From positions 3,376,027 through 3,440,026 of the forward strand of contig QXEO01001565.1 in assembly GCA_007115705.1 (NCBI GenBank): a stretch of 64,000 bases of DNA. Reading direction: 5' to 3'. Each line of letters begins with the position of its first letter. Within the stretch, counting starts at the first letter, position 1. A model generated the notes under the pieces. That model saw only the letters and a program-made list of their open reading frames with translations. It was not told the DNA's origin and ran no database searches. This document shows positions 11,140-22,113 of the stretch, piece by piece. A program made the translations under genes and the position numbers. Origin of the DNA: Dactylis glomerata. Its lineage: Eukaryota; Streptophyta; Magnoliopsida; Poales; Poaceae.

Positions 11140-12790
11140 AAATTGGTTTGGCCACTTATGAAATTGAGTTTTGGTAGCCAATTCACACATACTCATTAGC
11201 ACTCTAAAAATGGAAAATGTCTTTATTTTTGTGAAAATAAATTAAAAATATCTTTGACAAGATTGTTTGGCATTCCAATATACACTCATGCACATTATGA
11301 GCAAATTTCGACAAACCGCGTCATGATTATGGCTATGACCTAGCCTCATTTTGCTTGAAAGTCATGCATATCCATATATGTTAGATCATTTATGAGAATA
11401 TATTTTTTGGAATAAATAACGTATTTCAAGTTTTTTTTATTTTTCCTGGTTTGTAGGTCACATAAAATGACCCAATGCAAAACTTTTATTTCTTATTTCT
11501 TGAATTATTTTTGCTCAAATTTGGGCCCCCACTTGAGGCCCACTGGAGGGAATCTTGCAAAACACACATCGTAACTCCCATGTAATAACTACTTGTGACA
11601 TAAAAATGATTTTTGGAGAAAATCACGAGCAAACTATGCATGGACTGTAGTTTAAATGGAGCATGCTTCCTACTAAATTGGCAGAAATTTGTCTAAAAGA
11701 TGGAAAATTCCTAGGAAGGTTTGACATTCAATCAATAGGTTAATTGTCCATAGATGTTGTCTAGTATTGCTAAATATTTAGTTGCTCCAATTATCAAAGG
11801 AGGTTTTGGTAGCGGCTTCACAAAAAAATCCAATTTTTTGCACTTGGAAATTGGAAATTATTTTTGTGTGTAGAAAAATGTAAAATCCATTTGGGAAAAT
11901 CATTTGGCATTTCAATATACACACATGTGCACAATACGAGCACTTGTTGATAAACCATGCCATGTTTATGGCCATGACCTGCATCTTCGTATATGGTACC
12001 TCATTTATGAGAATAGTTTTTCATGATAACTGTTCTATTCCAAGTATGTTATTATTTTCCTGGTAATTAGGTCACATAAAATGATATAATGTGAAGGGTT
12101 TCAAATTCATTTTAAAATTATTCATGTTCAAATTTGGGATCACATAAAATGATACAAATCCAAAACACAAATTTGGGCCAGCCGGAGAGAATCTTGCAAA
12201 AGCGCATCACATCTCCCATGAAATAACATTTTGTGCACCTAAATAAGTTCTAAAAATGACGAGGAAACTATTGAAGATGATGCTTCTTACTAAATTGGTA
12301 GAAATATGTCTAAATGATAAAAATATCTCAAAAAGGTTTTACATGCAACCAAAATTGATTTTTTTTAGTATTGGGATTGTCCGGTAATATAAGGGGTTTT
12401 TGCTAGCTGCTACACAAAAAACAAACTTTTGACTCAAAAAATAGAAGATATTTTGTTGTAAAGAAAATGAAAACTCCCTTTGGCAATATTGTGTGGCATT
12501 CAATATATTCACATGTTCACAATATGCGCATGTTTTGATGAATTATTTCCAATGTTTTGGCTATGACCTAACTCGTTTGGCTTGAAAGTAATGCACCTTC
12601 ATACATGGTAGCTCATTTCTAAGAAGGTTTTCCTAACCAAGTAATGTTTCCAAAATTGTCATTTTCCTAGTTAGTAGGTCACATCAAATGATACAATGCG
12701 CGGGTTTTCCTTTTTTTATTTACTTACACTCAAATTTTGGGCTCACATAAAATGACACAATGCTAAAATGTACACTTCTCGCCGTCCGGA
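11140..12790. repeat. Three diverged tandem repeats of about 590-640 bp
   Basis: Anchor phrases recur in order: TTGGCATTCCAATATACACTC near 11268, TTGGCATTTCAATATACACAC near 11905 and GTGGCATTCAATATATTCAC near 12493, each followed by a GCCATGACC-like stretch, then CCTGGTNNNTAGGTCACATAAAATGA, and then CTACTAAATTGGYAGAAAT. The units are strongly diverged. They share distant similarity with the 659-bp repeats at 55131-56437 (CACATGTGTGCACAATATGGGCAC...), so they may be the long internal repeats of an older CACTA element. Confidence 0.6.
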
Positions 12791-13384
12791 TGGATGATGA
12801 AAACCTAGGCCTAATTTTGGTTTTCCATGTTTCTATGACCTACTCTAACGTTTAGAAATAGAAAATTCCATGAATTTTGATAATCATGATTGTCTGACAA
12901 GTTTATGCATATTTTAGTGTATATTTTGTCTGTTTTGCCCACTTCTTGACAAATTTGTTACACATGTGATAAAACAAGTTTTCCTGGAAATATTACATCA
13001 CTGCATCAAAGGTGTGCTCAACATTTTGGTGGATTAAGATAGGCCCGTTTGTCCAACTCGATTTTCCATATTCACTGTTTATCTGAACCATTTTTTCTAA
13101 TTTTCATAGCTAATATAACTGTCTGCATCAATAAAGTTACTGTACAAGATAAGCACATCCCGACCCAACCACATACCAAACCTACATCTACGTGAATGAC
13201 TGAATAAAAGAGATCGCCATATGGTGGGCTATTCAGTTGCGATACCTAGATAGGTAATAGGTCGGGTGTTCGGGAAGGCTCCATGATGTTATATCTCTCT
13301 CCGAGGCGATCCACATCGACCCACGCAGGAGAGGAGAACAATACACACTTTCTCACCAAGAAAGCCACGCACATGGTCGACGGT
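12791..13384. other. Unassigned DNA
   Basis: AT-rich to about 13240, then more GC-rich sequence leading into the GCCGTCGGC repeat array. Nothing recognisable as a gene or complete element was seen. Confidence 0.45.
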
Positions 13385-13641
13385 TCCGCAGACTACAGCA
13401 GCACGAGGAGAAGCCGACGGCTTCAGGTCGTCGGCGTAGCCCCCTTTGCCGTCGGTGTACACCTATGCCGATGGCAACCGTCGGCGTCTAGCCGTCGGCA
13501 ACGATCTCGTCGGCTCTTCGTGAATTGCCGTTGGCGTAGGTTCCGCCGTCGGCGTAGCAAGCTAGCCCGACGGCTATGCATGACCGTCGGCGCGGTGGGG
13601 CCGTTGGCGTGAGGGTCCAGACGGTAGGCCTGAGTAACGGC
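13385..13641. repeat. GCCGTCGGC(G/A)TAG repeat array, left half of the CACTA target
   Basis: About a dozen copies of GTCGGCGTAG, GCCGATGGC and GCCGTCGGC in both orientations fill this stretch. The same motif family continues directly after the CACTA element at 61976-62205. The CACTA therefore inserted into an existing array, which looks like the subterminal region of yet another DNA transposon. The last three bases (13639-13641) are the GGC target duplication. Confidence 0.65.
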
Positions 13642-13880
13642 CACTAGTAGAAAATGGGTCTTTGGTCTAGCACCAAAATCACATCTGTCCCGGTTGGGTT
13701 TGTCAATGGGGACCAATGACAGGCATTGGTCCCGGTTCGTGCCGTTTGGTGGTCGGTCCCGGTTCATTTCGGAGAATCGGTCCTGGTTTGTGGCATGAAC
13801 CGGGACCAATGCCCCCCCAGTGTGGCACGTGGCTCTCTGCGGAGCATTGGTCCCGGTTCATGCCATGAACCGGGATCAAA
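13642..13880. repeat. Left terminal and subterminal repeats of the CACTA element
   Basis: The terminal CACTAGTAGAAAATGGG is followed by repeated TTGGTCCCGGTTCGTG and its complement (for example CATTGGTCCCGGTTCATGCC facing GGCATGAACCGGGACCAATG around 13791-13872). These form potential hairpins and correspond to the right-end repeats at 61770-61975. In En/Spm elements such repeats bind the TNPA protein. Confidence 0.8.
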
Positions 13881-13894
13881 GACCCTCCTCTGGC

Positions 13895-13900
13895 TATAAA
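13895..13900 (+). promoter_or_regulatory. Probable TATA box of the CACTA transposase gene
   Basis: GGCTATAAATTG directly follows the last subterminal hairpin. About 270 bases of leader with a likely intron follow before the first coding exon at about 14168 (acceptor AACGCAG). Position and context fit the terminal promoter of En/Spm-like elements. There is no direct evidence of transcription. Confidence 0.55.
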
Positions 13901-15679
13901 TTGATACCCAGCTCTTTGCCCTTTGCAACAAAATTATGCTGGATTGTGTGTGAGGTGTGGGTGCTAGCTTTTTTTTCCTTTGATTGCACACAAGGTGTTC
14001 GACGAAATGTCCATGCCAGATTTAAGTTCGCACAACACGGTATCCTCCATCGAGGTTAGCAACCTTATCTTCTTCATCTGTAACTGATACAAAAATCTTG
14101 CATGTGTCCATGTAGGGTGGTCATTTCTATTCACGATGTTATTGTAATAGTTAATTATTATAACGCAGATCGATGCGCGGATGCGATGGATGTACGGCGA
14201 CCGACGCGATTCCGATTTTATTGCAGGCCTGCATAAATTTATCGATGTGACTAAGGCAAACAAAGTGGATAATTTTATGCCTTGTCCCTGCGTCGACTGT
14301 CAGAATGTGACGGAGCACTCTGCCCCGAGAATCCTTCAAAGCCATCTGCTTCGGAGAGGTTTCATGCCCGTATATTATTGTTGGGCCATGCACGGAGAAA
14401 GAGGGGTTAGGCTGGAAGAAAATGAAGAAGAGGATGATGACAGCTATCCTATGTCGCCTGAAGAATACGGTGATACTGCAATGGAAGACAATGAAGAAGA
14501 GGAGGCGGCAATGAAGAAGAACAACGGGCATCAGATGAGCCCGCTGATGGTCTTGGTCGGGTCATTTCTGATGCAAAGCAACAATGCGATACAGAAAGAG
14601 AGAAGCTGAAGTTGGAGGCCATGCAAAAGGATCACAAAAAGTTGTTGTACCCAAATTGCGAAAATGGCAGCACAAAGCTCGGTACCACACTTGAACTGCT
14701 GAAATGGAAGACAGAGGCTGGTTTATCTGACAAGGGATTTGAGAAGTTACTGAAAATAATGAAGCCGAAGCTTCCAAAGGATAACGAGCTGCCCGAGACA
14801 ACGTATGAAGCAAAGAAGACTATCTGCCCTCTAGGATTAGATGTGGAGAAGATACATGCATGCATTAATGACTGCATCCTGTACCGCGGTGAGAAGTACG
14901 AGAATATGAATAAATGTCCGGTATGCACTGCATGTCGGTACAAGATTAGACAAGATGACCCTGGTGATGTTGAGGGCGATGACGAGCCCCCCAGGAAGAA
15001 GGTTCCTGCTAAGGTTATGTGGTATGCTCCTATAATACCATGGTTGAAACGTCTGTTCAGAAACAAAGAGCATGCCAGGTTGTTGCGATGGCACAAAGAA
15101 GAGCGTAAGAAAGACGGGAAACTGAGACACCCCGCCGATGGGTCGCAGTGGAGAAACATCGGGAGAAAGTACTCGAACCTTGCAGGTGACGTGAGGAACT
15201 TATGGTTTGGTCTAAGTACAGACGGCATGAATCCTTTTGGGGAGCAGAGCTGCAGTCACAGCACCTGGCCCATGAATCTATGTATCTACAACCTTCCTCC
15301 TTGGTTGTGCATGAAGCGGAAGTTCATTATGATGCCAGTGATGATCCAAGGACCGAAGCAACCCGGCAACGACATTGATGTGTACCTAAGGCCATTAGTC
15401 GATGAACTTTTGTAGCTGTGGGCAGAACTAGGTGTAAAGGTGTGGGATGAGCACAAACAGGAGCCATTTGACCTACGAGCATTGCTGTTCGTAACCATCA
15501 ATGATTGGCCTGATCTTAGTAACATTTCAGGACAGTCAAACAAGGGATACAATGCATGCACGCACTGTTTAGATAAGACTAAAGGTACATATTTGGATAA
15601 ATGTAAGAAGGTTGTGTACCTGGAGTGTCGTAAATTTCTTCCGACCAATCATCAAGTAAGAAAAAAAAAGGCAAGCATT

Positions 15680-16906
15680 TGAACGGATCGTATGGGCACC
15701 TAGAGGGGGGGTGAATAGGTGCTACTCAAAATTTTAATTCTTTTTCAATTTAGGCTTGACACAAAAGGTAAATTCTCTAGATATGCAACTAAGGTGAATT
15801 TACCTATATGACAACTAGCAAGCTAAGCAAGATACAAGTAGTAAAGGCAATAAAGGATAGAGGTAACCGAGAGTGGAGCACACGGAGACACGGATGTAAT
15901 TCCCGTAGTTCCTTCCTTTTTAGGGGAAATACGTCTATGTTGGAGGGGTGTGGTTGCCACAAAGGCCTAACCAACGCCACAAAGGCTCACCCTATTCTCC
16001 GGTGCAAGCTTCCACCACAAAGGCCTAGCTCACTTTCCACTAAGGGATTCCTCAAGGCGGAATCGGCCTTTACAAAACTTGGGGCACAACTCCACAACTG
16101 GATTGGAGGCTCCCAAGCACCACAAAGAACTCAATCAACAAGTATCAAGATTTCAATCACACAAATCAAGGTCAAGGGACACAAGGGAACCCAAGACCAA
16201 AGGGCCCTCAAGCAAATGAGAGGGGAAATCAAATCGCTTCGGTGAGGATGTAGATCAAGGCCTTCTCCTTCGATTCTCCAAAGATCAAGAGCTTTGGTGG
16301 GTTGAGGGAGGAGATCTTGCGAATTTGGTGGCTCCAAATGGGTGTTCTTCTTGCACAGCTCGAGCAGCTTGAGGTGGAAGAAGGGGAGGGGTATTTATAG
16401 CCCCTCCCAAAATGTAGCCGTTGCTGACTTGGAGGGGCGAATTATCCGGCCAAAGTATGGCCGGATTATCTGGCTGGCCGGATTATCCGGCCCCCTGGCC
16501 GGATTATCCGCCCCACATATCTGGTTGACGCCGGCTCTGGTCCTTAGCAGAAATTCTGAAGCCGTCGAAGGGGGGCGGAATATCCGGCCCCCTGGCCGGA
16601 ATATCCGGCCCCTATACTGGGTGACGCCGATGCCAGTCCTTAGCCGTTTTGGGGTCATCGAAAGGGGGGGCGGATTATCCGGCCCCTGGCCGGATTATCC
16701 GGCCCCCTATACTGGGTGACGCCGACACCAGTCCTTAGCCGTTTTGGCCTCTCTCTCCGGAGGGGGCGGATTATCCGGCCCCTGGCCGGATTATCCGGCC
16801 TGGCAATTCTTGAGCTGTAAAACCTGCACAACTTAGCACACACTTAAAATTCCTAATGTTGTTATCTAACACACAAAACCTGAGGGATACAAAGTTTGCA
16901 CTTTCA
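15680..16906 (-). repeat. 3' LTR of the Copia element
   Basis: Same length and structure as 25981-27207, with about 14 substitutions and two compensating one-base indels in G runs. It is preceded, in element direction, by a polypurine tract (plus-strand ATCTCCCCCTTTTT from 16907). TATA equivalent at 16392-16399. Confidence 0.9.
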
Positions 16907-17436
16907 ATCTCCCCCTTTTTGGTGTTAGATGACAACACTAGGATTTGCAAGAGAGATCGAATATTTCAAACAACAAATATTTGAGCAAGATATAAAGCTC
17001 CCCCTAGATGTGTGCATCTACACAATTAAGTTTGTAGGCGGCATACCTTTTCATGGATAACTCAGTCAATATGGAATTCCGAATATGATAATGACAAGAA
17101 ACCGGACAATAATTCCATAGCCATCTCGCCAATGAACCATGAGCTTAAAGAAACATAAGTGAACAACACATAATGATCCACATGGCACATATAGAACATA
17201 TAACATAGTCTCATACACCACATGGTAGCAAATAAACCACACGAAGTTCAACCACACAAAGTTCCAAACTTAAGACAAGTAAAATAAGAAGAAACACAAG
17301 CGCCAAAGAATGATAAGCGCGCAAGCTTGTGTTTCCACCCATGCAAATCCCGTAAGACTCCTAATAGAACTACTTCTCCCCCTTTGGCATCAAGACACCA
17401 AAAAGGGAGAAGAGCGATGCTACACATCCCGAGGAA
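16907..17436 (-). other. Copia 3' untranslated region with several polypurine-tract-like motifs
   Basis: No gene. The polypurine tract proper abuts the 3' LTR (plus-strand ATCTCCCCCTTTTT, 16907-16920). Similar motifs recur at about 16999-17008 (AGCTCCCCCTAG) and 17376-17388 (CTTCTCCCCCTTTGG). Multiple polypurine tracts after the last gene are known from Sireviruses. Confidence 0.65.
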
Positions 17437-19281
17437 TCAATCCTCCCAATCACCGATGTCGTCGGAGTCCTCAGCATACTCAGCTCCGTCATCATCATCA
17501 TCAGCTCCAGCATCTTCATCCTCGGCCTCCAAGTCCTCCTCAGCCTCTGCATGAGCACCTCCTGCGGGAGCATCTGGAGCAGCAAAGAGATGCTTCTGCA
17601 TCTCAACCCAATTGTAGTGGTCGGTGTTCCAAGCTTCATAGGACGTAGGAGCGGTAGGAGTGGGATCGGCGGTCTGAGCACCACTGAGACGGTGAAGGAT
17701 CTGCTGCTGGGTGTCCTGAATATTCTTCCTCTCAACATAGGCTTGGTAGTTCTCACGGTGGATCTCTACCTTCATGCACAGAACATTCCGCTCAAACCAA
17801 CTGAGCTTCCTCACCTCCCTGGACATAGCAGACGCAGCAGCCCTCTTATCACGTGTAGAAGCACTCGACCTCGCATCCGCCATGAATGTGCTAGGATAGG
17901 CAGCTGATGGAGCAGAAGACTGCTTCCTCTTGACATACATCTTCTTGACTTGGTGCTCCACACAGTCATCATGGATATCATAATCTCCAAGAGCATTCTT
18001 GATGAGGAGCATGATGTAGGGAGCATATGGCACAGTGTTCCTCTGAATGATAGCATCCTTAATCTCATAGAAGATAAAATCCATCACATCAAGAGTGAAG
18101 TCCTCAGCAGGGTCAGTCGAAGTAGCACACTCATGAGCAAAAGCGAGGAGGTCAACAAGAGAGGTGCGAATGTCATCATTGTTACCACCACTAGGAGCAA
18201 TGTTCTCTCTAAAAATGCGGACAAGCTGATCATAAAGGGGATGTAGGCCATTGATAAAGCCCACAACACCTGTGGAGTCGTAGAGGTCATAGAGCTTGTC
18301 CTTGTCAGGCTTGGTCCCCGGATTGTGAATACGGCGACCCACTGGAGTGTCTCCATTATACGCATACCCCAAGAGAGAGGCAAACGTGGAGAAGTCTGAG
18401 GTGCACTCATGCTCGCCGGTCATCCACTTCATAGACTTCTGAGCATTGGGCAAGATCACAAGAGTAGCATAAAACTGCTTGATGAGGCCGGGGTTATAGT
18501 TGCACTGAATGTTAGCCAACCCCAACAGCCCCATCTTCTCAACCACAGACACTGCTTCATCAAAATAGGTCTTGCTACGAAGGTGATCAAAATCAATAGG
18601 ATGCATCAGACGACAAGGATTCTTGAGAGGCTCATAGACATCACGGAAAATCCCCCACTGCTCTTCATTCCAGAAACCACGGTCCTCAATATCTTCATCT
18701 CTTGCTGTGGCATACCAATTTTTACGCCGCACAAGAATGTACTCGGCCTCTGGCATGCTCTTGTAGTTAGGACGAGTCGCCTTGCCTTTGTGACGACGGG
18801 CTTGAGCTTTGGCAGCCTTCTCCTTCTCAGCTTTCCTAGCAGCCTCCCTCTGGCGCTGACGGATAACAACCTCATCAACTAGGACTCCTTCCTCATTCGG
18901 AATCAACCGGCGCTTGCGCTTCGGCAAACCCGAACCACCTGTGAAAGAGAGATGCACGGAGAGCATGGGGATAAGCATATGCACACGAGTTACGGAAGGG
19001 ATCAAAGAACCAAGTAGTATGAACAAACAACCTTCACCAAAACATCAATTTGAGGGCAGCAACAAAAAAATTTGACAGTGAACTCCCAGGCCATCCGGCC
19101 CCCCTCGAAAAATTTTCTAAGTGTTGCTGCAGCCTACAATTCGATAGATCGGGGAGAAAGAGCCATACAACATGATTCATGAGTGTCAAAAACAACAACT
19201 AGAGGGCCAAATCACCAAGATAATGCAAAAAGGTAACATCACACCCCAGGGATAGGAGATGAGAGAGATACCCGCATCCAT
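17437..19281 (-). CDS. Additional Copia gene downstream of pol; two-exon model, 503 residues, function unknown
   Basis: Proposed exon 1 is 19281-19272 (ATGGATGCGG). The intron is 19271-18939, starting GTATCTCTC and ending TTTCACAG; exon 2 is 18938-17437. The join is in frame and gives MDAGGSGLPKRKRRL at the start, containing a nuclear-signal-like PKRKRR. A Lys/Arg/Ala-rich helix follows (QRQREAARKAEKEKAAKAQA), then a globular region with LIKQFYATLVILP and MKWMTGEHECTSDFSTFASL, which resembles the putative plant transposon protein domain of grass elements. The tail is strongly acidic (DDDDDGAEYAEDSDD). Unspliced, the open frame extends to 19026 with no good start context. Sireviruses can carry an env-like gene here, but I see no signal peptide or membrane segment, so I do not call it env. 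Confidence 0.72.
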
Positions 19282-19435
19282 AGCACAAATGGCTTGGTGA
19301 AGACCCTCCCAAGATGGAGGAGACCCAACACCGACGAGGAGAGGCCGGCAGAGCGGCTGGAACTCCGGCGGCGGCGGTGGGTAGGCGGCGGCTGGGAAAC
19401 CCTAGGGGTGGGGGAAAAGAACTGCCCCCCCCCCC

Positions 19436-19545
19436 TTTATATACCCAGCCCGACCCAGCCGGATAATCCGGCCAGAGTGACCCGGATTATCCGCCCCCCC
19501 CCCCCGGATATTCCGCCCAGGGGGCGGATATTCCGGCCTGGAGCG
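19436..19545 (-). promoter_or_regulatory. Internal promoter in the Copia element with LTR-type palindromes
   Basis: On minus, GGGTATATAAAGG (TATA within 19436-19444) is preceded upstream by four palindromes: GCCGGATTATCCGGC at 19458-19473, CGGATAATCCGG at 19482-19493, CGGAATATCCG at 19505-19515 and GGCCGGAATATCCG at 19525-19538. The LTR U3 uses the same motif upstream of its TATA, but the surrounding DNA is otherwise not similar. The first ATG downstream is at 19281 and leads into the second gene. Confidence 0.7.
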
Positions 19546-19981
19546 CCAGAACAGAAAAACTTGGAAATTTTCAAAAACAGATGTTGTTTTGACAAAAACT
19601 TTGAACTCGTGTGCAAAGATGAGATGTCTTGAGATAAGATGGCTTAGGTGAGAGAGCAAACATGGAGTGGTTCTCGGCACTTAACATTGCAAGAGCAAAT
19701 CAACGAAATATCCAATGCAAGTGCCTTCCCATATCAAAATAAGAAACAATACCGAGAGAGAACACCAAGACCACAAATAAGATATGCAAGGAATCGACTC
19801 TTCAAAAAAAGAGGTCGGTGGCCGAAGCCACCATGTTTGAGTGTTATGGCATTGGACCGCGAAGATGTATCTTGAGTCCATAACCACTACTCGTCATTGA
19901 AGCTCATATATCACCAAAAATGATATTAAGAGAATGATATGATTACTATCGGCATTATGGGGGGAGGGATAGCCCAATTAA
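19546..19981 (-). other. Copia spacer between RNase H and the internal promoter
   Basis: About 430 bases with no recognisable coding content. It includes a G-rich motif next to the pol stop (plus-strand TTATGGGGGGAGGGATAG at about 19956). It separates pol from the internal promoter of the second gene. Confidence 0.5.
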
Positions 19982-22081
19982 TTAGGACCGCACTCCCCTA
20001 TCTCCATGCCCACACCTAAACCAAACAAGCATTGAGATATAGGTGTATTTGCAAGATGTCCAAGCCACACTCCTTGAATCGATGATATTTAGCTCATTCC
20101 TCAAATATCCAAATCTTGCTTCATCAAGAGGCTTCGTGAAAATATCAGCAAGTTGATCCTTGGTGCTCACATAAGCAAGCTCAATATCACCACGGGCAAC
20201 ATGATCTCTAATGAAATGATTCCGGATCTCAATATGCTTGGTTCTTGAATGTTGCACCGGATTATAGGCGATCTTGATAGCACTCTCATTGTCACATAAA
20301 AGAGGCACTTTGTCACAATTGACACCGTATTCCTTTAAAGTTTGCCTCATCCATAACAATTGAGTGCATCCACTTGCGGCGGCAATGTATTCGGCTTCAG
20401 CGGTGGAGAGAGATATACAATTTTGCTTCTTAGAAGACCAACACACCAAAGACCTACCAAGAAATTGGCAAGCTCCGGAGGTTGATTTCCTATCATCCTT
20501 GTCACCGGCCCAATCCGAATCCGTGTAGCCACAAAGAGAGAAATCCGAGCCTTTGGGATACCAAAGCCCATAAGTTGGGGTATGAACCAAATATCGAAAG
20601 ATCCTCTTAACCGCCATAAGGTGGCTTTCTTTAGGAGCAGCTTGATACCTTGCACACACACCTACACTCAACACAATATCGGGTCTAGATGCACAAAGGT
20701 AAAGCAACGAACCGATCATAGAACGGTATACCTTTTGATCCACGTTTTTACCATTGGGATCTAGATCAAGATGACATTTAGTGGCCATTGGTGTGGCGGC
20801 CCCATTTAGTTCCTTCATCTTGAATCTCTTGAGCATGTCTTGGACATATTTGGCTTGATTGATGAAAGTCCCTTCTTTCAATTGCTTGATTTCAAAACCA
20901 AGAAAGAACTTCATTTCGCCCATCATAGACATCTCGAACCTATCGGTCATAAGCTTTGAAAATTCATTATTAAAAGCTTTGTTAGTAGAGCCAAAGATAA
21001 TATCATCAACATATAGTTGGCATACGAAAAGCTCCCCATTGACCCTCTTAGTAAAAAGAGTGGGGTCGATTTGCCCAACTTCAAACCCACGGTCTAACAA
21101 CAACTCCCTAAGGTGCTCGTACCACGCACGTGGGGCTGGTTTAAGGCCATAGAGTGCCTTATGGAGTTTGTAGACATGGTTCAGGAAGTTGAGATCCTCA
21201 AACCCCAGGGGTTGCTTAACATACACTTCCTCTTTCAATGGACCATTTAGAAAGGCACTTTTAACATCCATTTGTTGCAACTTAAAATTATGATGAGTGG
21301 CATATGCAAGAAGGATACGAATGGACCCAAGGCGAGCCACGGGAGCATAAGTTTCTCCAAAGTCAATCCCTTCAACTTGCGAGAAACCTTGAGCAACCAA
21401 TCTTGCCTTGTTCCTCACAACAATTCCATGCTCATCTTGCTTGTTCTTGAATATCCACTTTGTGCCAATCACATTGCGGCACTCCTTTGGCTTCTCCACT
21501 AACACCCATACATTATTGCGCTTGAAGTTGTTGAGTTCTTCATGCATAGCATCCAACCAATCCGGATCTTCAAGAGCTTCAAATACTTTCTTGGGTTCAA
21601 CCATGGAGATATAAGCATGATGAGTGCTAAATTGTGCCAATTGACGCCGGGTTGACACTTTGCTTCTTAAATCTCCAATAACCCTCTCAAGGGTATGACC
21701 TTTAAGCTCCAAATCCCTTTCAACTCTTTTCTTGCGACGGGCTTCGATCTCCTCATTTGACCTTGGAGGAATCACTTGATCATCTTGATCATTTTGGTCC
21801 CCGTCTTGACCATCAACTTGACCTTGATCATTATTGTCTTCATGAGTAGGTTGATCTTGGTCATGTGAAGATTTGGGGGCGGTTGAGTTAACCGGAGAGG
21901 ATGGTGGTGCCCCTTCTTCTTCATGAAGGTCCTTGTCTTGTTCTTCGGTTGGTGCATTAGTTGCTTCCTTGGGAGAGGCTTGTTGAGCTTGTGAAGATGA
22001 AGGCTCCACTTGAGTAGAGCATAGTCCTTCTCGGTCCGCCACAAGGTGTCCCTCAATGGGGCGGAAAAATCCCACGCCCAT
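19982..22081 (-). CDS. pol: Copia Pol, C-terminal part: reverse transcriptase and RNase H
   Basis: In reading order: a linker rich in Asp/Gln (DQNDQDDQ), the RT domain (WVLVEKPKECRNVIGTKWIF, QMDVKSAFLNG), the catalytic motif CQLYVDDIIFGS near residue 355, RPDIVLSVGVCARYQAAP, then RNase H (GYTDSDWAGDKDDRKSTSG, STAEAEYIAAASGCTQ, HIEIRNHFIRDHV). All catalytic motifs look intact. The frame is displaced by one base from the integrase part, so the full Pol cannot be made without frameshifting. The listed ATG is only the first in this frame; translation normally arrives from upstream. Confidence 0.88.
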   Translation of the reverse strand: MGVGFFRPIEGHLVADREGLCSTQVEPSSSQAQQASPKEATNAPTEEQDKDLHEEEGAPPSSPVNSTAPKSSHDQDQPTHEDNNDQGQVDGQDGDQNDQDDQVIPPRSNEEIEARRKKRVERDLELKGHTLERVIGDLRSKVSTRRQLAQFSTHHAYISMVEPKKVFEALEDPDWLDAMHEELNNFKRNNVWVLVEKPKECRNVIGTKWIFKNKQDEHGIVVRNKARLVAQGFSQVEGIDFGETYAPVARLGSIRILLAYATHHNFKLQQMDVKSAFLNGPLKEEVYVKQPLGFEDLNFLNHVYKLHKALYGLKPAPRAWYEHLRELLLDRGFEVGQIDPTLFTKRVNGELFVCQLYVDDIIFGSTNKAFNNEFSKLMTDRFEMSMMGEMKFFLGFEIKQLKEGTFINQAKYVQDMLKRFKMKELNGAATPMATKCHLDLDPNGKNVDQKVYRSMIGSLLYLCASRPDIVLSVGVCARYQAAPKESHLMAVKRIFRYLVHTPTYGLWYPKGSDFSLCGYTDSDWAGDKDDRKSTSGACQFLGRSLVCWSSKKQNCISLSTAEAEYIAAASGCTQLLWMRQTLKEYGVNCDKVPLLCDNESAIKIAYNPVQHSRTKHIEIRNHFIRDHVARGDIELAYVSTKDQLADIFTKPLDEARFGYLRNELNIIDSRSVAWTSCKYTYISMLVWFRCGHGDRGVRS

Positions 22082-22113
22082 TCTTCCTATGGCTTCTCGA
22101 GGTATTTCATCAT

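Noticed and set aside
14632..15228. 198-codon minus-strand open frame
   Set aside because: Antisense of the transposase core, which has clear family motifs on plus.
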